59,293 bases of DNA from Bacteroides sp. (GCA_023665805.1 JAMPDJ010000018.1:1-59293), one strand, 5' to 3'. Positions 1-8,648 are shown, counted from the first letter of the stretch. The notes: generated by a model not told the origin, from the sequence alone. Numbers and translations are program-made.

Positions 1-442
1 CTACTCCCCTGCGCTTTAATTCTATCTGAACCAATGGCAAACCATTGATAAGTATAGTCACATCATAGCGGCATTTTTTCCGTCCTTCAACAGTAATCTG
101 GTTTGAGACCTGAAACTCGTTCTGACACCACTGCTTCTTATTAAGAAATTCCACCCACACGCGTTCCCCGTTTTCGGTTTCGAGCGGATAGAGGTCGCGC
201 AGCTTCTTGGATTTCTCAAAGCGTGAGCCGCCCTCCAGATGGAGCAAAATCTTTTCAAACTCAGACTCGGTGAAATGTTCACGACCTGTTTCCGCAAGTT
301 GTTTGCGGTTATGTTTTTCGAGCTGGCATTTGAAATTATCGCGTAGACTGCCTTCTTCTTCAATCTTCACGTATTCATAGCCCATTTGTTCAAGGGCATG
401 AATCAGAGCCTCTTCAAGTGCGGCTTCACTTTGTACAGCCAT
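1..442 (-). CDS. hsdR: Type I restriction enzyme R subunit, N-terminal part
   Basis: The open frame starts at the ATG at 442 and runs off the window after 147 codons, so only the N-terminus is present. It matches the HsdR nuclease domain. The PD-(D/E)xK signature is visible as RYDVTILI with Asp127, followed by the strand PLVQIELK with Glu141 and Lys143. In the family, HsdR is the ATP-dependent translocase and nuclease subunit of the HsdRMS complex; its helicase motifs and any hsdM/hsdS genes would lie outside the window. I place the start at MAVQSEAALEEAL because this is the first ATG in frame and sequence upstream is non-coding. Whether the gene is intact cannot be judged. Confidence 0.85.
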   Translation of the reverse strand, partial: MAVQSEAALEEALIHALEQMGYEYVKIEEEGSLRDNFKCQLEKHNRKQLAETGREHFTESEFEKILLHLEGGSRFEKSKKLRDLYPLETENGERVWVEFLNKKQWCQNEFQVSNQITVEGRKKCRYDVTILINGLPLVQIELKRRGV

Positions 443-464
443 GGTTTATATTAAAGCGAAAAAA

Positions 465-512
465 CCTTCGCTATCCCTGCAAGGCTGACCAAAGCCTATA
501 AGGCAACGAAGG
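465..512 (-). promoter_or_regulatory. Structured leader in front of hsdR
   Basis: The arms CCTTCG (465-470) and CGAAGG (507-512) enclose a second hairpin, AGGCT/AGCCT, at about 482-496. Read toward hsdR, the outer arm is followed by a run of six T's (459-464), the form of an intrinsic terminator lying between the promoter and the start codon. It could act as an attenuator or simply end an upstream transcript. The stem is short with a long loop, so this is tentative. Confidence 0.35.
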
Positions 513-568
513 AGTTTAATATGTGTTTTAATTGTTTTCTCAAGTCATTAACAGTCCGACAATGAGCA

Positions 569-576
569 CAAAGATA
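569..576 (-). promoter_or_regulatory. Probable -7 box for hsdR
   Basis: On the reverse strand TATCTTTG matches the Bacteroidetes TAnnTTTG consensus, about 130 bases upstream of the hsdR start. No good -33 TTTG is visible at the expected distance, so confidence is moderate. Confidence 0.4.
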
Positions 577-712
577 GCAATTTTTATCGGTTTTCATCTC
601 CTAATTCCAATAAAGTGCAACAGAAATCAGGCAAGTATACATGTGCAACTCCATATTCACCACAAGACAAGTAGGGATAATCCGGCTTCGGAGGATAAAT
701 CATCCCCGGCAA

Positions 713-817
713 GGACAATATAAAGCAACACACACGACCACACTATAAACGAGACCTTGACAATACTATAGTCACACACACGACAATACTATGGTCGGGA
801 GTGCGACAATACTATGG
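713..817 (+). repeat. 23-bp-period tandem array, family A, locus 1
   Basis: Copies of the core CGACAATACTATGG start at 735 (degenerate, CGACCACACTATAA), 758 (TGACAATACTATAG), 781 and 804 (both exact), with exact 23-base spacing. A further degenerate copy begins near 713. Each 14-base core is followed by a 9-base spacer that differs from unit to unit. The same core and period recur in inverse orientation at 42654-42713. The array lies between the terminator of the FKBP genes and the hsdR promoter, and no ORF crosses it convincingly. Confidence 0.8.
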
Positions 818-837
818 ACAGGACGGAGATACAAAAG

Positions 838-865
838 GCCCGGCCGCCGAACAAGGCAGCCGGGC
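838..865 (-). terminator. Terminator of the FKBP gene cluster
   Basis: Perfect arms GCCCGGC (838-844) and GCCGGGC (859-865). Read on the reverse strand the stem is followed by CTTTTG. It lies about 55 bases after the stop codon of the FKBP gene ending at 919. Confidence 0.65.
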
Positions 866-918
866 TGAAAGGAACGGTTATCGGCATGTGGCATCGTCCC
901 GAGGGACTGTCGCCGGCC

Positions 919-1809
919 TTACTGGACAATCTCCAGCAGTTCCACAGTGAATATCAGACAAGAGAACGGAGGGATGCTCTTCTGGTCCTGCGAACCGTAG
1001 GCAAGTTCCTGAGGGATATACAGTTCCCATTTGGAGCCCACGGGCATCATGGTCAAGGCTTCCACCCATCCGGGAATAACCTGGTTGACACCGAACGTGG
1101 CCGGCTGGCCGCGCTGGTAGGAACTGTCGAAGACGGTACCGTCGAGGAGACGTCCCTCATAGTTCACCCTCACCTTTTGAGTCTTCTCCGGCGTGGGGCC
1201 GTCGCCCTTTGTGACGACCTTGTACTGAAGGCCGCTGGCTGTGGTGATTACATTCTTCTGTTTCCGGTTGGCTTTCAGGAAATCTTCGCCTGCACGGCGG
1301 TTGGCTCCGTACTTGCTCTCCATCATGTTGTCGCGGTAGTACTTCATCTGCCTGTCCACCACCGTCATGGCCGAGTCCGTGCTTATTTCCGCCGGCTTGC
1401 CCATGACACCATCCTGGAAACCGCGCAGGAACTCTGCATGGTTCAGCAGGTCCACAGTGTCGTTCATCTGCTTGGAGACGTTTGGAATAACGCGTTTGGC
1501 AATGTCCTCGCGTATCTCGGTGCCGGCAATGCGCGCCTTGGCGCGTAAGTCTTCCTCGCTGAGAGCCTCACGGGCAAAACCTTCGATAAATTCTTGCACA
1601 TATCGTGTGTCCACGCCTTTCTGACGACTGAGGTACTCCATCAGTCCGCGAGTGTTGAGGCGACCTATCAGATAGGAGAACGTGTTGACATCCACCGTGT
1701 CCACGATTACGGCCTCTTCCTTCTTGCCTTTCTTCTCTTTCTTCCTCGGCATGGCCTGGGTGCATATGCACACGGCGGCCAAGAATACAAATATGGCTGT
1801 CTTTTTCAT
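919..1809 (-). CDS. FKBP-type peptidyl-prolyl isomerase, exported
   Basis: 296 residues. A signal peptide (MKKTAIFVFLAAVCICTQA) is followed by a Lys/Glu-rich linker, a helical Mip/FkpA-like dimerisation region (about 30-190) and a C-terminal FKBP domain. The FKBP motifs VNYEGRLLDGTVFDSS, GVNQVIPGW and PQELAYG are visible. The family catalyses cis-trans isomerisation of X-Pro bonds and acts as a periplasmic chaperone. I take the ATG at 1809 rather than a frame start at 1836 because it gives a clean signal peptide. It is the last of three tandem paralogues and is followed by a terminator. Confidence 0.9.
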   Translation of the reverse strand: MKKTAIFVFLAAVCICTQAMPRKKEKKGKKEEAVIVDTVDVNTFSYLIGRLNTRGLMEYLSRQKGVDTRYVQEFIEGFAREALSEEDLRAKARIAGTEIREDIAKRVIPNVSKQMNDTVDLLNHAEFLRGFQDGVMGKPAEISTDSAMTVVDRQMKYYRDNMMESKYGANRRAGEDFLKANRKQKNVITTASGLQYKVVTKGDGPTPEKTQKVRVNYEGRLLDGTVFDSSYQRGQPATFGVNQVIPGWVEALTMMPVGSKWELYIPQELAYGSQDQKSIPPFSCLIFTVELLEIVQ

Positions 1810-1918
1810 AATCTTCGGTAAATAACAAAGGGACAACCGGCCGCAGGCACATACCGGGATGGCGTGATGGCGGGTTGTCCCTCAGTAAGGGTTATATAAA
1901 AAATGTCGGGAATGACGG

Positions 1919-2791
1919 TTAGTCTACTGATACCAAGTCGATAACGAATACCAAGGCGCTGAAAGGCTTGATCTTGTCACCGGCCTCACGCTCGCCATAG
2001 GCCATGTCCTGTGGAATGTACACCTTCCACTTGGAACCAGCAGGCATATGGGTAAGTGCCATGGTCCAGCCCGGAATCACACCGTTGCAACGGAAAGAGA
2101 TGGGATTCTCTGAGTCCATGTTACCGTCGAATACGGTGCCGTCGATGAGTGTGCCCTCGTACTTGACCTTTACCACGCTGGTGTCTGCGGGTACCTTGCC
2201 ATTGCCCTCGGTGAGAACCTCATAGTACACACCGCTGTTCTCCAGCTGCTGCACGCCTTCCTTCTTGGCAATCTCGGCCATGAAATCCTCGCCTGCCTTC
2301 TTGTTCTCGCCATAGGTCAGCTCCATCTGCTTGGCCTTGATTGCCATCATGTGCTCGTTGGCATACTTCTCGGCCTTTTCCACGGTCATGGTGGTATCCT
2401 TGCCGATGACACCTGTCATGAAACCTGCCACAAAATTGTCGGCACTGACATACTTGGTGCTGTCGTCACCGAAAAGCTCGTGATTGAGACCGCCAATCAT
2501 CTGGTTAGACACCTGCTGGCCAATCTGCAGACCTATGTAGTAAGCCTGGTTCTTCTTGTCCTGAGCGGCATTGACACCCTCGTTGAAACCCTTGAAGAAC
2601 TCGGTCATGTCGGTGGTATCCACGCCCATGCGCATGGCCAAATGCTCCTTGAGCCCGTAGGACTGAGCCATGCCGATGCAATAATAAAGCGAATCCACGT
2701 CGCTCTTGAGGTTGGCCTTAGGTGTGCCATTGCCACAACCGGCCATCATTGCTGCCAAGGCGGCAGCTGCAATGAATGAAATCTTTTTCAT
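1919..2791 (-). CDS. FKBP-type peptidyl-prolyl isomerase, lipoprotein
   Basis: 290 residues. The N-terminus (MKKISFIAAAALAAMMAGCG) is a lipoprotein signal with the modified cysteine at residue 19, so the protein is probably anchored in a membrane facing the periplasm. A helical region (about 25-180) precedes a C-terminal FKBP domain with VKYEGTLIDGTVFDG, GVIPGWTMAL and PQDMAYGE. It is the middle member of three tandem FKBP genes. The FKBP loop differs from its neighbours (FDGNMDSENPISF instead of FDSSYQRG), so the substrate surface may differ. Confidence 0.9.
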   Translation of the reverse strand: MKKISFIAAAALAAMMAGCGNGTPKANLKSDVDSLYYCIGMAQSYGLKEHLAMRMGVDTTDMTEFFKGFNEGVNAAQDKKNQAYYIGLQIGQQVSNQMIGGLNHELFGDDSTKYVSADNFVAGFMTGVIGKDTTMTVEKAEKYANEHMMAIKAKQMELTYGENKKAGEDFMAEIAKKEGVQQLENSGVYYEVLTEGNGKVPADTSVVKVKYEGTLIDGTVFDGNMDSENPISFRCNGVIPGWTMALTHMPAGSKWKVYIPQDMAYGEREAGDKIKPFSALVFVIDLVSVD

Positions 2792-2864
2792 GTTTGTATA
2801 TGTTGTTTGGTTTTATAGTCGTCGAATGTATTACCCTTTGCAACGTGTATGCCAAGGGGCGGTA

Positions 2865-3449
2865 TCAGAGCACCTTTATCAGTTCCACATCGAACACCAG
2901 GGTAGCATACGGTGGAATGGACGCACCTGCTCCGCGCTCGCCATAACCCAGAAGATATGGAATGTGGAAACGGTACTTGGCTCCTTCCTTCATCAGCTGC
3001 ACGCCCTCTGTCCATCCGGCAATGACCTGGTTAAGGCCGAAGTCCGCAGGTTCGCCACGCTGGTAAGAGCTATCGAAGACGGTACCGTCGGTCAGGCGGC
3101 CTTCGTAGTGGCAACGTACTTTGTCAGTGGCCTTGGGACTATTGCCTGTACCCTCGACGAGTACTTCATACTGCAGGCCGCTTTTGGTGGTGACGACACC
3201 CTCGCGCTTGCCGTTCTCCTCCAGATAGGCCTTGCCTATGGCAATGTTCTTCTGGGCATCCTCGGCCTCTTTCTTCTGGAAATACTCGCTCAGCATGGCT
3301 TGAGCCTCACGTGCAGTCATGTCGGTATTCTCGCCAGCCATTACTTCCTTTATGCTACGGCAAAACTCGCTAAGGTCAAAATCATCGATATTCATGCTCT
3401 TGAGCTGCTGGCCGATGCCAAGACCAAGAGCGTAGCTAATCTTGTTCAT
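2865..3449 (-). CDS. FKBP-type peptidyl-prolyl isomerase, FklB-like
   Basis: 194 residues with no signal peptide, so probably cytoplasmic. The N-terminus (MNKISYALGLGIGQQL) resembles the FklB dimerisation helices. The FKBP domain occupies about 90-194 with VRCHYEGRLTDGTVFDSS, GLNQVIAGW and PYLLGYGE. It is first in the tandem set and has its own -7 box at 3497-3504. The other two members carry export signals, so the cluster covers more than one compartment. Confidence 0.88.
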   Translation of the reverse strand: MNKISYALGLGIGQQLKSMNIDDFDLSEFCRSIKEVMAGENTDMTAREAQAMLSEYFQKKEAEDAQKNIAIGKAYLEENGKREGVVTTKSGLQYEVLVEGTGNSPKATDKVRCHYEGRLTDGTVFDSSYQRGEPADFGLNQVIAGWTEGVQLMKEGAKYRFHIPYLLGYGERGAGASIPPYATLVFDVELIKVL

Positions 3450-3496
3450 TATCTGTATAAAATGATTAGGTTTATTCTGTTAAGGCAAATCAGACG

Positions 3497-3504
3497 CAAA
3501 GTTA
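3497..3504 (-). promoter_or_regulatory. -7 box for the FKBP cluster
   Basis: TAACTTTG on the reverse strand, 48 bases upstream of the start at 3449. It is divergent to the box at 3557-3564 that serves the nucleoside kinase. No clear -33 element is seen. Confidence 0.5.
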
Positions 3505-3556
3505 TGAAATTTAATGAAGAATACGGAATGCATGAGCAAGATTAAGTTTTTTTTTG

Positions 3557-3564
3557 TATTTTTG
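3557..3564 (+). promoter_or_regulatory. -7 box for the nucleoside kinase operon
   Basis: TATTTTTG matches TAnnTTTG, 26 bases before the ATG at 3590, implying a leader of about 20 bases. No strong -33 box is visible. Confidence 0.5.
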
Positions 3565-3589
3565 TGCATGTAATCAATATCCGAAGCAA

Positions 3590-5251
3590 ATGCCTCAGAA
3601 CATAAAAATCCGATGTCGCAACAACGGGCAGGTCATAAGCGTCCCGTTCGGTACCAGCCTGAAAGAACTCTATGCCAAGTGCGACATAGACATGAAATAC
3701 GGTGCAATGTGCGCCTTGGTGAACAATAAGGTGCAGGGGATGAACTACAGGTTCTACAACTCCAAGGACGTGCATTTCATGGACATCACCTCCACACACG
3801 GCATGCGTACTTACACGCTTACCTTGTTTCTGGTTCTGGCCAAGGCAGTGGAAGACCTCTACCCCGACGGACAATTGATAATAGGAGCACCGGTGAGCCG
3901 GGGATACTTCTGCGAACTGCGCATCGGCCGCGAGGTGACGGAGGAGGACGCGGAGGCAATCCGCCGCCGCATGCAGGAGATAGTCCTGGCCGACGAAAAG
4001 ATACATCGAGTACAATGCCCCATAGAAGAGGCGATAGAGATGTTCCGCAAGCGCGGCATGGAGAGCAAGGCCAAATTGCTGGAGGGGCAACGCAACCTGT
4101 ATACATATTATTATAGCCTGTGCGACACCATAGACTATTTCTATTCCTGCCTGCTGACACGCACTGGTCTCTTGCATCTTTTCGGTTTGGAGAAATTCTA
4201 TTCAGGATTGCTCCTGCGAGTGCCCTCGACCAGGAATCCCGACCGTCTGGAAGAGATGCTTCCTCAGGAAAAGATGCACAACGTCATACAGGAATACCGT
4301 CGTTGGCAGGACATAATGGGAGTGCGCACGGCGGGAGAATTCAACGAGGCCGTGAAGAAAGGACTCGCATCCCGGCTGATAAACGTGAGCGAGGCCTTGC
4401 AGGACAAGAAACTGAACGAGATAGTGGACCGCATCGTGAAGAAGAACGCACGCCTTGTATTGCTGGCCGGTCCTTCGTCCAGCGGCAAGACCACCACGGG
4501 CAAACGTCTGGCAATACTGCTGATGGCCTCGGAAATGCGTCCGCATATCATCAGCACGGACGACTATTTCGTCAACCGCGTGGACACGCCAAAGGACGCC
4601 GACGGCAACTATGATTTCGAATGCATACAGGCCGTGGACACAGACCTGTTCAACCATGACATCAGCCGTCTGCTGGCCGGTGAAGAGGTGGATTTGCCCC
4701 GCTATGACTTCAAGTCGGGCAAACGCGTCTATGAAAAGAACAGGAGCCTGCGCATAGCCGAGGGCGACATACTTATCATAGAGGGCAACCATGCCCTGAA
4801 CCCCATATTGTCCCGACAGATTCCGGAAGAAAAGAAGTTCCGCATATTCATCAGTCCTCTCACCACCATTGCCTTGGACGACCACAACAATATCCAAACC
4901 ACCGACATACGCGTGTTGCGACGTCTAATAAGGGATTACCGCTATCGTGGCTACTCTGCACTGGAAACCATACGTCGCATGCCCAGCGTCACGGCAGGAG
5001 AAGAGAAATGGATATTCCCGTTCCAGGAGTTGGCGGATGCCATCTTCAACAGTGCCCTGCTTTATGAACTGGCCGTGATCAAGGACCAGGTCATGCCCAT
5101 CCTGGAAGAAGTGGACGAGCGTGAAGTGGAATATGCCGAGGCAAGCAGGTTGCGCAAATTCCTGCGATACTTCCGCAGTGTTCCCGCTGACCAAGTACCG
5201 CCAACGTCATTGCTGAGGGAATTTGCAGGCGGCAGTTCATTCAAGTATTAG
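3590..5251 (+). CDS. Nucleoside (uridine-type) kinase with threonyl-tRNA-synthetase-like N-terminus
   Basis: 553 residues from the ATG at 3590. An earlier frame start at 3554 would fall on the -7 box. The N-terminus (about 1-65) resembles a TGS domain, and the next section (about 80-165) resembles the editing-domain region of ThrRS. The C-terminal half is a P-loop kinase with Walker A GPSSSGKTTTGKRL, the substrate motif STDDYF and IIEGNHALNP. Proteins with this layout are annotated as nucleoside or uridine kinases; the role of the tRNA-synthetase-like part is not settled. It leads a forward run of six genes and is three bases from the next start. Confidence 0.85.
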   Translation: MPQNIKIRCRNNGQVISVPFGTSLKELYAKCDIDMKYGAMCALVNNKVQGMNYRFYNSKDVHFMDITSTHGMRTYTLTLFLVLAKAVEDLYPDGQLIIGAPVSRGYFCELRIGREVTEEDAEAIRRRMQEIVLADEKIHRVQCPIEEAIEMFRKRGMESKAKLLEGQRNLYTYYYSLCDTIDYFYSCLLTRTGLLHLFGLEKFYSGLLLRVPSTRNPDRLEEMLPQEKMHNVIQEYRRWQDIMGVRTAGEFNEAVKKGLASRLINVSEALQDKKLNEIVDRIVKKNARLVLLAGPSSSGKTTTGKRLAILLMASEMRPHIISTDDYFVNRVDTPKDADGNYDFECIQAVDTDLFNHDISRLLAGEEVDLPRYDFKSGKRVYEKNRSLRIAEGDILIIEGNHALNPILSRQIPEEKKFRIFISPLTTIALDDHNNIQTTDIRVLRRLIRDYRYRGYSALETIRRMPSVTAGEEKWIFPFQELADAIFNSALLYELAVIKDQVMPILEEVDEREVEYAEASRLRKFLRYFRSVPADQVPPTSLLREFAGGSSFKY

Positions 5252-5254
5252 TCC

Positions 5255-6145
5255 ATGACGGAAATCATCGACATCAGCCTCCCCTTGCTACGCAGGCTCA
5301 TCAGACCACGGCCACAGGAGGGTCATAAAGGCACCTTCGGGCACGCTCTGCTCGTTGCCGGCAGTTACGGCATGGCCGGAGCGTCTGTGCTGGCCGGCAG
5401 GGGATGCATGCGTTCAGGCGCGGGAAAGCTGACCTTGCACATACCCCGGCATAACAATGACATCATGCAGATGTCGCTCCCCGAAGCCGTGCTGCATCAC
5501 GATGAAAGCGATATACGTTGGACTTCATCGCCTTTTTTCCACACACGGCCCGAGACCTATAATGCCATTGGCATCGGTCCTGGAATAGGGACGGCACAGG
5601 AAACGGCCCGCGCCCTGCACGACACATTGCAGTCCTTGGCAAGGGTGCACCGTCCGTTGGTTCTGGACGCAGACGCCCTGAACCTGCTGGCACAGAATCC
5701 GGACTGGTTCTCCATGCTGCGCCAAGATACCATCATCACGCCTCATCCTCTGGAACTACGCAGAATGCATGACGCAGGAATAAGCACGGACAATGTCATT
5801 CTCGTGGCCAAAGGGCATCGCACCACCATCAACATACCCGGGCCGCAACCAAAGCAATACAGATGTCCCTGGGGCAACGACGGCATGGCAACGGCAGGCA
5901 GCGGCGACGTCCTAACAGGCATCATACTCGGGCTGTCGGCTCAAGGCTACCCGCCATCCCATGCGGCCATACTGGGCGTAAGCCTGCATGCCATAGGGGG
6001 AGACATTGCCGCACGACAGTGGGGAAGGCACAGCATCATGGCCTCGGACCTGGCGGAAAACATCGGCAGGGCATTCATGCAAATAACAGACAATGAAGCG
6101 CATGAAGTCTGTTCAAACAATGCAGAAAACAAACAATTACTCTAA
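5255..6145 (+). CDS. nnrD: ADP/ATP-dependent NAD(P)H-hydrate dehydratase
   Basis: 296 residues. This is the dehydratase (YjeF C-terminal, ribokinase-like) domain that repairs NAD(P)HX. Motifs include GHKGTFGHALLVAGSYGMAG, GIGPGIG and the nucleotide loop TAGSGDVLTGIILG near the C-terminus. In many bacteria it is fused to the NAD(P)HX epimerase domain. Here only the dehydratase is present, and no epimerase is seen in the window. It starts three bases after the kinase gene stops. Confidence 0.88.
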   Translation: MTEIIDISLPLLRRLIRPRPQEGHKGTFGHALLVAGSYGMAGASVLAGRGCMRSGAGKLTLHIPRHNNDIMQMSLPEAVLHHDESDIRWTSSPFFHTRPETYNAIGIGPGIGTAQETARALHDTLQSLARVHRPLVLDADALNLLAQNPDWFSMLRQDTIITPHPLELRRMHDAGISTDNVILVAKGHRTTINIPGPQPKQYRCPWGNDGMATAGSGDVLTGIILGLSAQGYPPSHAAILGVSLHAIGGDIAARQWGRHSIMASDLAENIGRAFMQITDNEAHEVCSNNAENKQLL

Positions 6146-6158
6146 TACATACATACCT

Positions 6159-6656
6159 ATGATCAGCATCATTATGGGCAGCACCAGCGACCTCCCGGTC
6201 ATGGAGAAGGCTGCAAAGTTCCTGGATGAAATGGAGATTCCCTTTGAGATGAACGCACTTTCGGCTCATCGCACCCCTAATGAGGTGGAAGAGTTTGCCC
6301 GTGAGGCCGAGGGACGTGGCGTACGCGTAATAATTGCCGGTGCCGGCATGGCAGCGGCTCTGCCCGGAGTAATAGCCGCCGGCACCACCCTGCCCGTCAT
6401 CGGCGTCCCCATCAAGGGCATGCTGGACGGGCTGGACGCCATGCTTTCCATCATACAGATGCCTCCAGGCATACCCGTGGCCACAGTTGGAGTAAACGGT
6501 GCACAGAACGCCGCAATCCTGGCAGCGGAAATGCTTGCCCTCTCGGATTCCGACCTGGCAGCACGCCTGAAAGTGTACAAGCAAGGCCTGAAAGAGAAGA
6601 TAGTCAAGGCTAACGCGGAACTGTCCCAAGTGAAATACAAGTTCAAGGTAAACTGA
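6159..6656 (+). CDS. purE: N5-carboxyaminoimidazole ribonucleotide mutase
   Basis: 165 residues from the ATG at 6159. An upstream start at 6093 would overlap nnrD and add residues absent from the family. Class I PurE motifs are clear: MGSTSDLPVM at the N-terminus, SAHRTPNEV with the catalytic His, and GAGMAAALPGV. It converts N5-CAIR to CAIR in purine biosynthesis. It sits 13 bases after nnrD and 4 bases before ispG. Confidence 0.95.
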   Translation: MISIIMGSTSDLPVMEKAAKFLDEMEIPFEMNALSAHRTPNEVEEFAREAEGRGVRVIIAGAGMAAALPGVIAAGTTLPVIGVPIKGMLDGLDAMLSIIQMPPGIPVATVGVNGAQNAAILAAEMLALSDSDLAARLKVYKQGLKEKIVKANAELSQVKYKFKVN

Positions 6657-6660
6657 GGAC

Positions 6661-8046
6661 ATGGCATACACACGTCGCAAATCCCACGAAATAACCGTGG
6701 GAAACATACGTCTGGGCGGTGACAATCCCATAAGGGTGCAGTCCATGACCAACACCGACACCATGGACACCGAGGCCAGCGTGGCGCAAATCCTGCGCAT
6801 AGCCGGAGCGGGCGGAGAGATAGTCCGCCTCACCACACAGGGTACCCGGGAGGCAGAAAACATGGCTCTCATTTCCGAGGCCGTACGCCGCGCAGGATAC
6901 GGGGTGCCATTGGTGGCGGACGTACATTTCAATCCCAACGTCGCGGATGTGGCCGCGCGCTATTGCGAAAAGGTCCGCATCAATCCCGGCAACTATGTGG
7001 ATGCGGCACGCAAGTTCAAGCAATTGGAGTACACGGACGAACAATATGCACAGGAACTGCAAAAGATAGAGAACCGCCTGCTACCGTTCTTGCGGATCTG
7101 CAAGGAATACGGCACCGCAGTGCGCATAGGCGTGAACCATGGTTCTCTGTCGGACCGTATCATGTCCCGCTATGGAGACACGCCGGAGGGCATTGTGGAA
7201 AGCTGCATGGAGTTCCTGCGCATCTGTGTGCGACACGATTTCCATGATGTGGTGATTTCCATAAAAGCCAGCAACACCGTGGTGATGGTACAGAGCGTAC
7301 GCCTGCTGGCAGAGCACATGGACCGTGAAGGCATGACCTTCCCCCTGCACCTGGGTGTAACGGAAGCCGGCGAGGGCGAAGACGGGAGGATAAAGAGCGC
7401 CGTAGGCATAGGCGCCCTGTTGACAGAGGGGCTTGGCGATACCATACGCGTGAGCCTTTCGGAGGCTCCGGAAAAGGAGATACCCGTCGGGCTGCAACTG
7501 GTATCGCTCATTCCGGAGTGCGGCCGTCTTAGGGAGAAAGCCTTGCAGGGCATACAGGACGATACCGTTACCCTATGCACCGAGGCCAAGGATATGGAAG
7601 AACTGCAACTGAAAGCCGCCATGGCCGTCGGTGCCATATTCATAGACAGGAAGGCGCACAAACTGAACATCAAGGCAGAGGGCTTTGACAAGGAACAGTT
7701 ACGTTCTCTTTCCGACTCCATCCTGCAGGCCGCACGTATCAAGTTCGTCAAAACCGAATACATATCATGCCCGGGATGCGGCCGCACGCTCTATGACCTG
7801 GAGCGCACCGTACAGCGCATCAAAGCCGCCACCTCGCACCTCAAGGGATTGAGGATTGCCGTCATGGGATGCATAGTCAACGGCCCCGGGGAGATGGCCG
7901 ATGCCGACTATGGCTATGTGGGCGCGGCGCGCGGAAAGGTGTCGCTCTACAAGGCCAAGGAGTGCATAGAGAAAAACATACCCGAGGAGGAGGCCGTGGA
8001 ACGCCTGCTTGACTTTATCGAGAAGGACCTAAAGAACAAATCATGA
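6661..8046 (+). CDS. ispG: 4-hydroxy-3-methylbut-2-enyl diphosphate synthase, compact form
   Basis: 461 residues. It catalyses the reduction of MEcPP to HMBPP in the MEP isoprenoid pathway with a [4Fe-4S] cluster. The TIM-barrel part (about 1-275) has IRVQSMTNTDTMDTEAS and GVNHGSLSDRI. The C-terminal cluster domain keeps CPGCGRT and MGCIVNGPGEMADADYGYVG. Bacteroidales IspG proteins usually carry a large middle (A*) domain and are, as I recall, about 600 residues long. Here only about 85 residues separate the two conserved parts, intermediate between that form and the E. coli form. The stop overlaps the next ATG (ATGA). Confidence 0.93.
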   Translation: MAYTRRKSHEITVGNIRLGGDNPIRVQSMTNTDTMDTEASVAQILRIAGAGGEIVRLTTQGTREAENMALISEAVRRAGYGVPLVADVHFNPNVADVAARYCEKVRINPGNYVDAARKFKQLEYTDEQYAQELQKIENRLLPFLRICKEYGTAVRIGVNHGSLSDRIMSRYGDTPEGIVESCMEFLRICVRHDFHDVVISIKASNTVVMVQSVRLLAEHMDREGMTFPLHLGVTEAGEGEDGRIKSAVGIGALLTEGLGDTIRVSLSEAPEKEIPVGLQLVSLIPECGRLREKALQGIQDDTVTLCTEAKDMEELQLKAAMAVGAIFIDRKAHKLNIKAEGFDKEQLRSLSDSILQAARIKFVKTEYISCPGCGRTLYDLERTVQRIKAATSHLKGLRIAVMGCIVNGPGEMADADYGYVGAARGKVSLYKAKECIEKNIPEEEAVERLLDFIEKDLKNKS

Positions 8047-8618
8047 TATTGAGACATGCAACCAAAGAGGACGCTCCGTTTATTGCCTTAGTGGTAATAG
8101 AGGCCTTGGGCGACGACATCATGGAAAGGACGCATGCAGGCAGCATCAGTGACAAGGAAAGGCGCAAGCTGGAACTGGTAGCCAATGTCATACGCATGGA
8201 CAACACCTTATACAGTTGGCGCCACACCTTAATGGCCGAGGATACCGACGGCACTCCGCTGGGTGCCATCGTGGCATATACGGGCGATGATTACATGGAG
8301 ATGCGTGCACGCACATTCGCCCTGCTGGACGAACTCATAACTTTCGACGTTGCGGCCATGGATGCCGAGACTGTCCCGGGAGAGTATTATCTCGACAGCC
8401 TGGCCGTGTCGCCGGCAGCCCGTGGCAAGGGAGTGGGACGACAGCTGCTTTGTGCCGCCCGCGATGAAGCCTTTGCAATGTCGCGGCCCGCAATTCTGGC
8501 TTGTGCCCCTGAGAATGTCAAGGCCAAGGCCATGTACGAGACCATGGGCTTCCGTCAGGATGGCGAATTATTCATATTCGGGCATCCGTATCTACGTATG
8601 TCGGCAAGGAGCGAATAA
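8043..8618 (+). CDS. GNAT-family N-acetyltransferase
   Basis: 191 residues. The acetyl-CoA binding site is visible in the second half: YYLDSLAVSPAARGKGVG (motif A, ARGKGVG at about 123-129), followed by ENVKAKAMYETMGF (motif B). The acceptor cannot be told from sequence. It overlaps ispG by four bases, so it is probably translationally coupled. Confidence 0.85.
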   Translation: MILRHATKEDAPFIALVVIEALGDDIMERTHAGSISDKERRKLELVANVIRMDNTLYSWRHTLMAEDTDGTPLGAIVAYTGDDYMEMRARTFALLDELITFDVAAMDAETVPGEYYLDSLAVSPAARGKGVGRQLLCAARDEAFAMSRPAILACAPENVKAKAMYETMGFRQDGELFIFGHPYLRMSARSE

Positions 8619-8648
8619 TCCTTTGCCGACATCAAGCGACCGAACAGG

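Noticed and set aside
735..817. Tandem array read as a CRISPR
   Set aside because: The conserved part is only 14 bases and the variable part 9; CRISPR repeats and spacers are about twice as long, and no cas genes are near.
2792..2864. Separate promoter for the middle FKBP gene
   Set aside because: No convincing -33/-7 pair on the reverse strand; cotranscription with the first FKBP gene is simpler.
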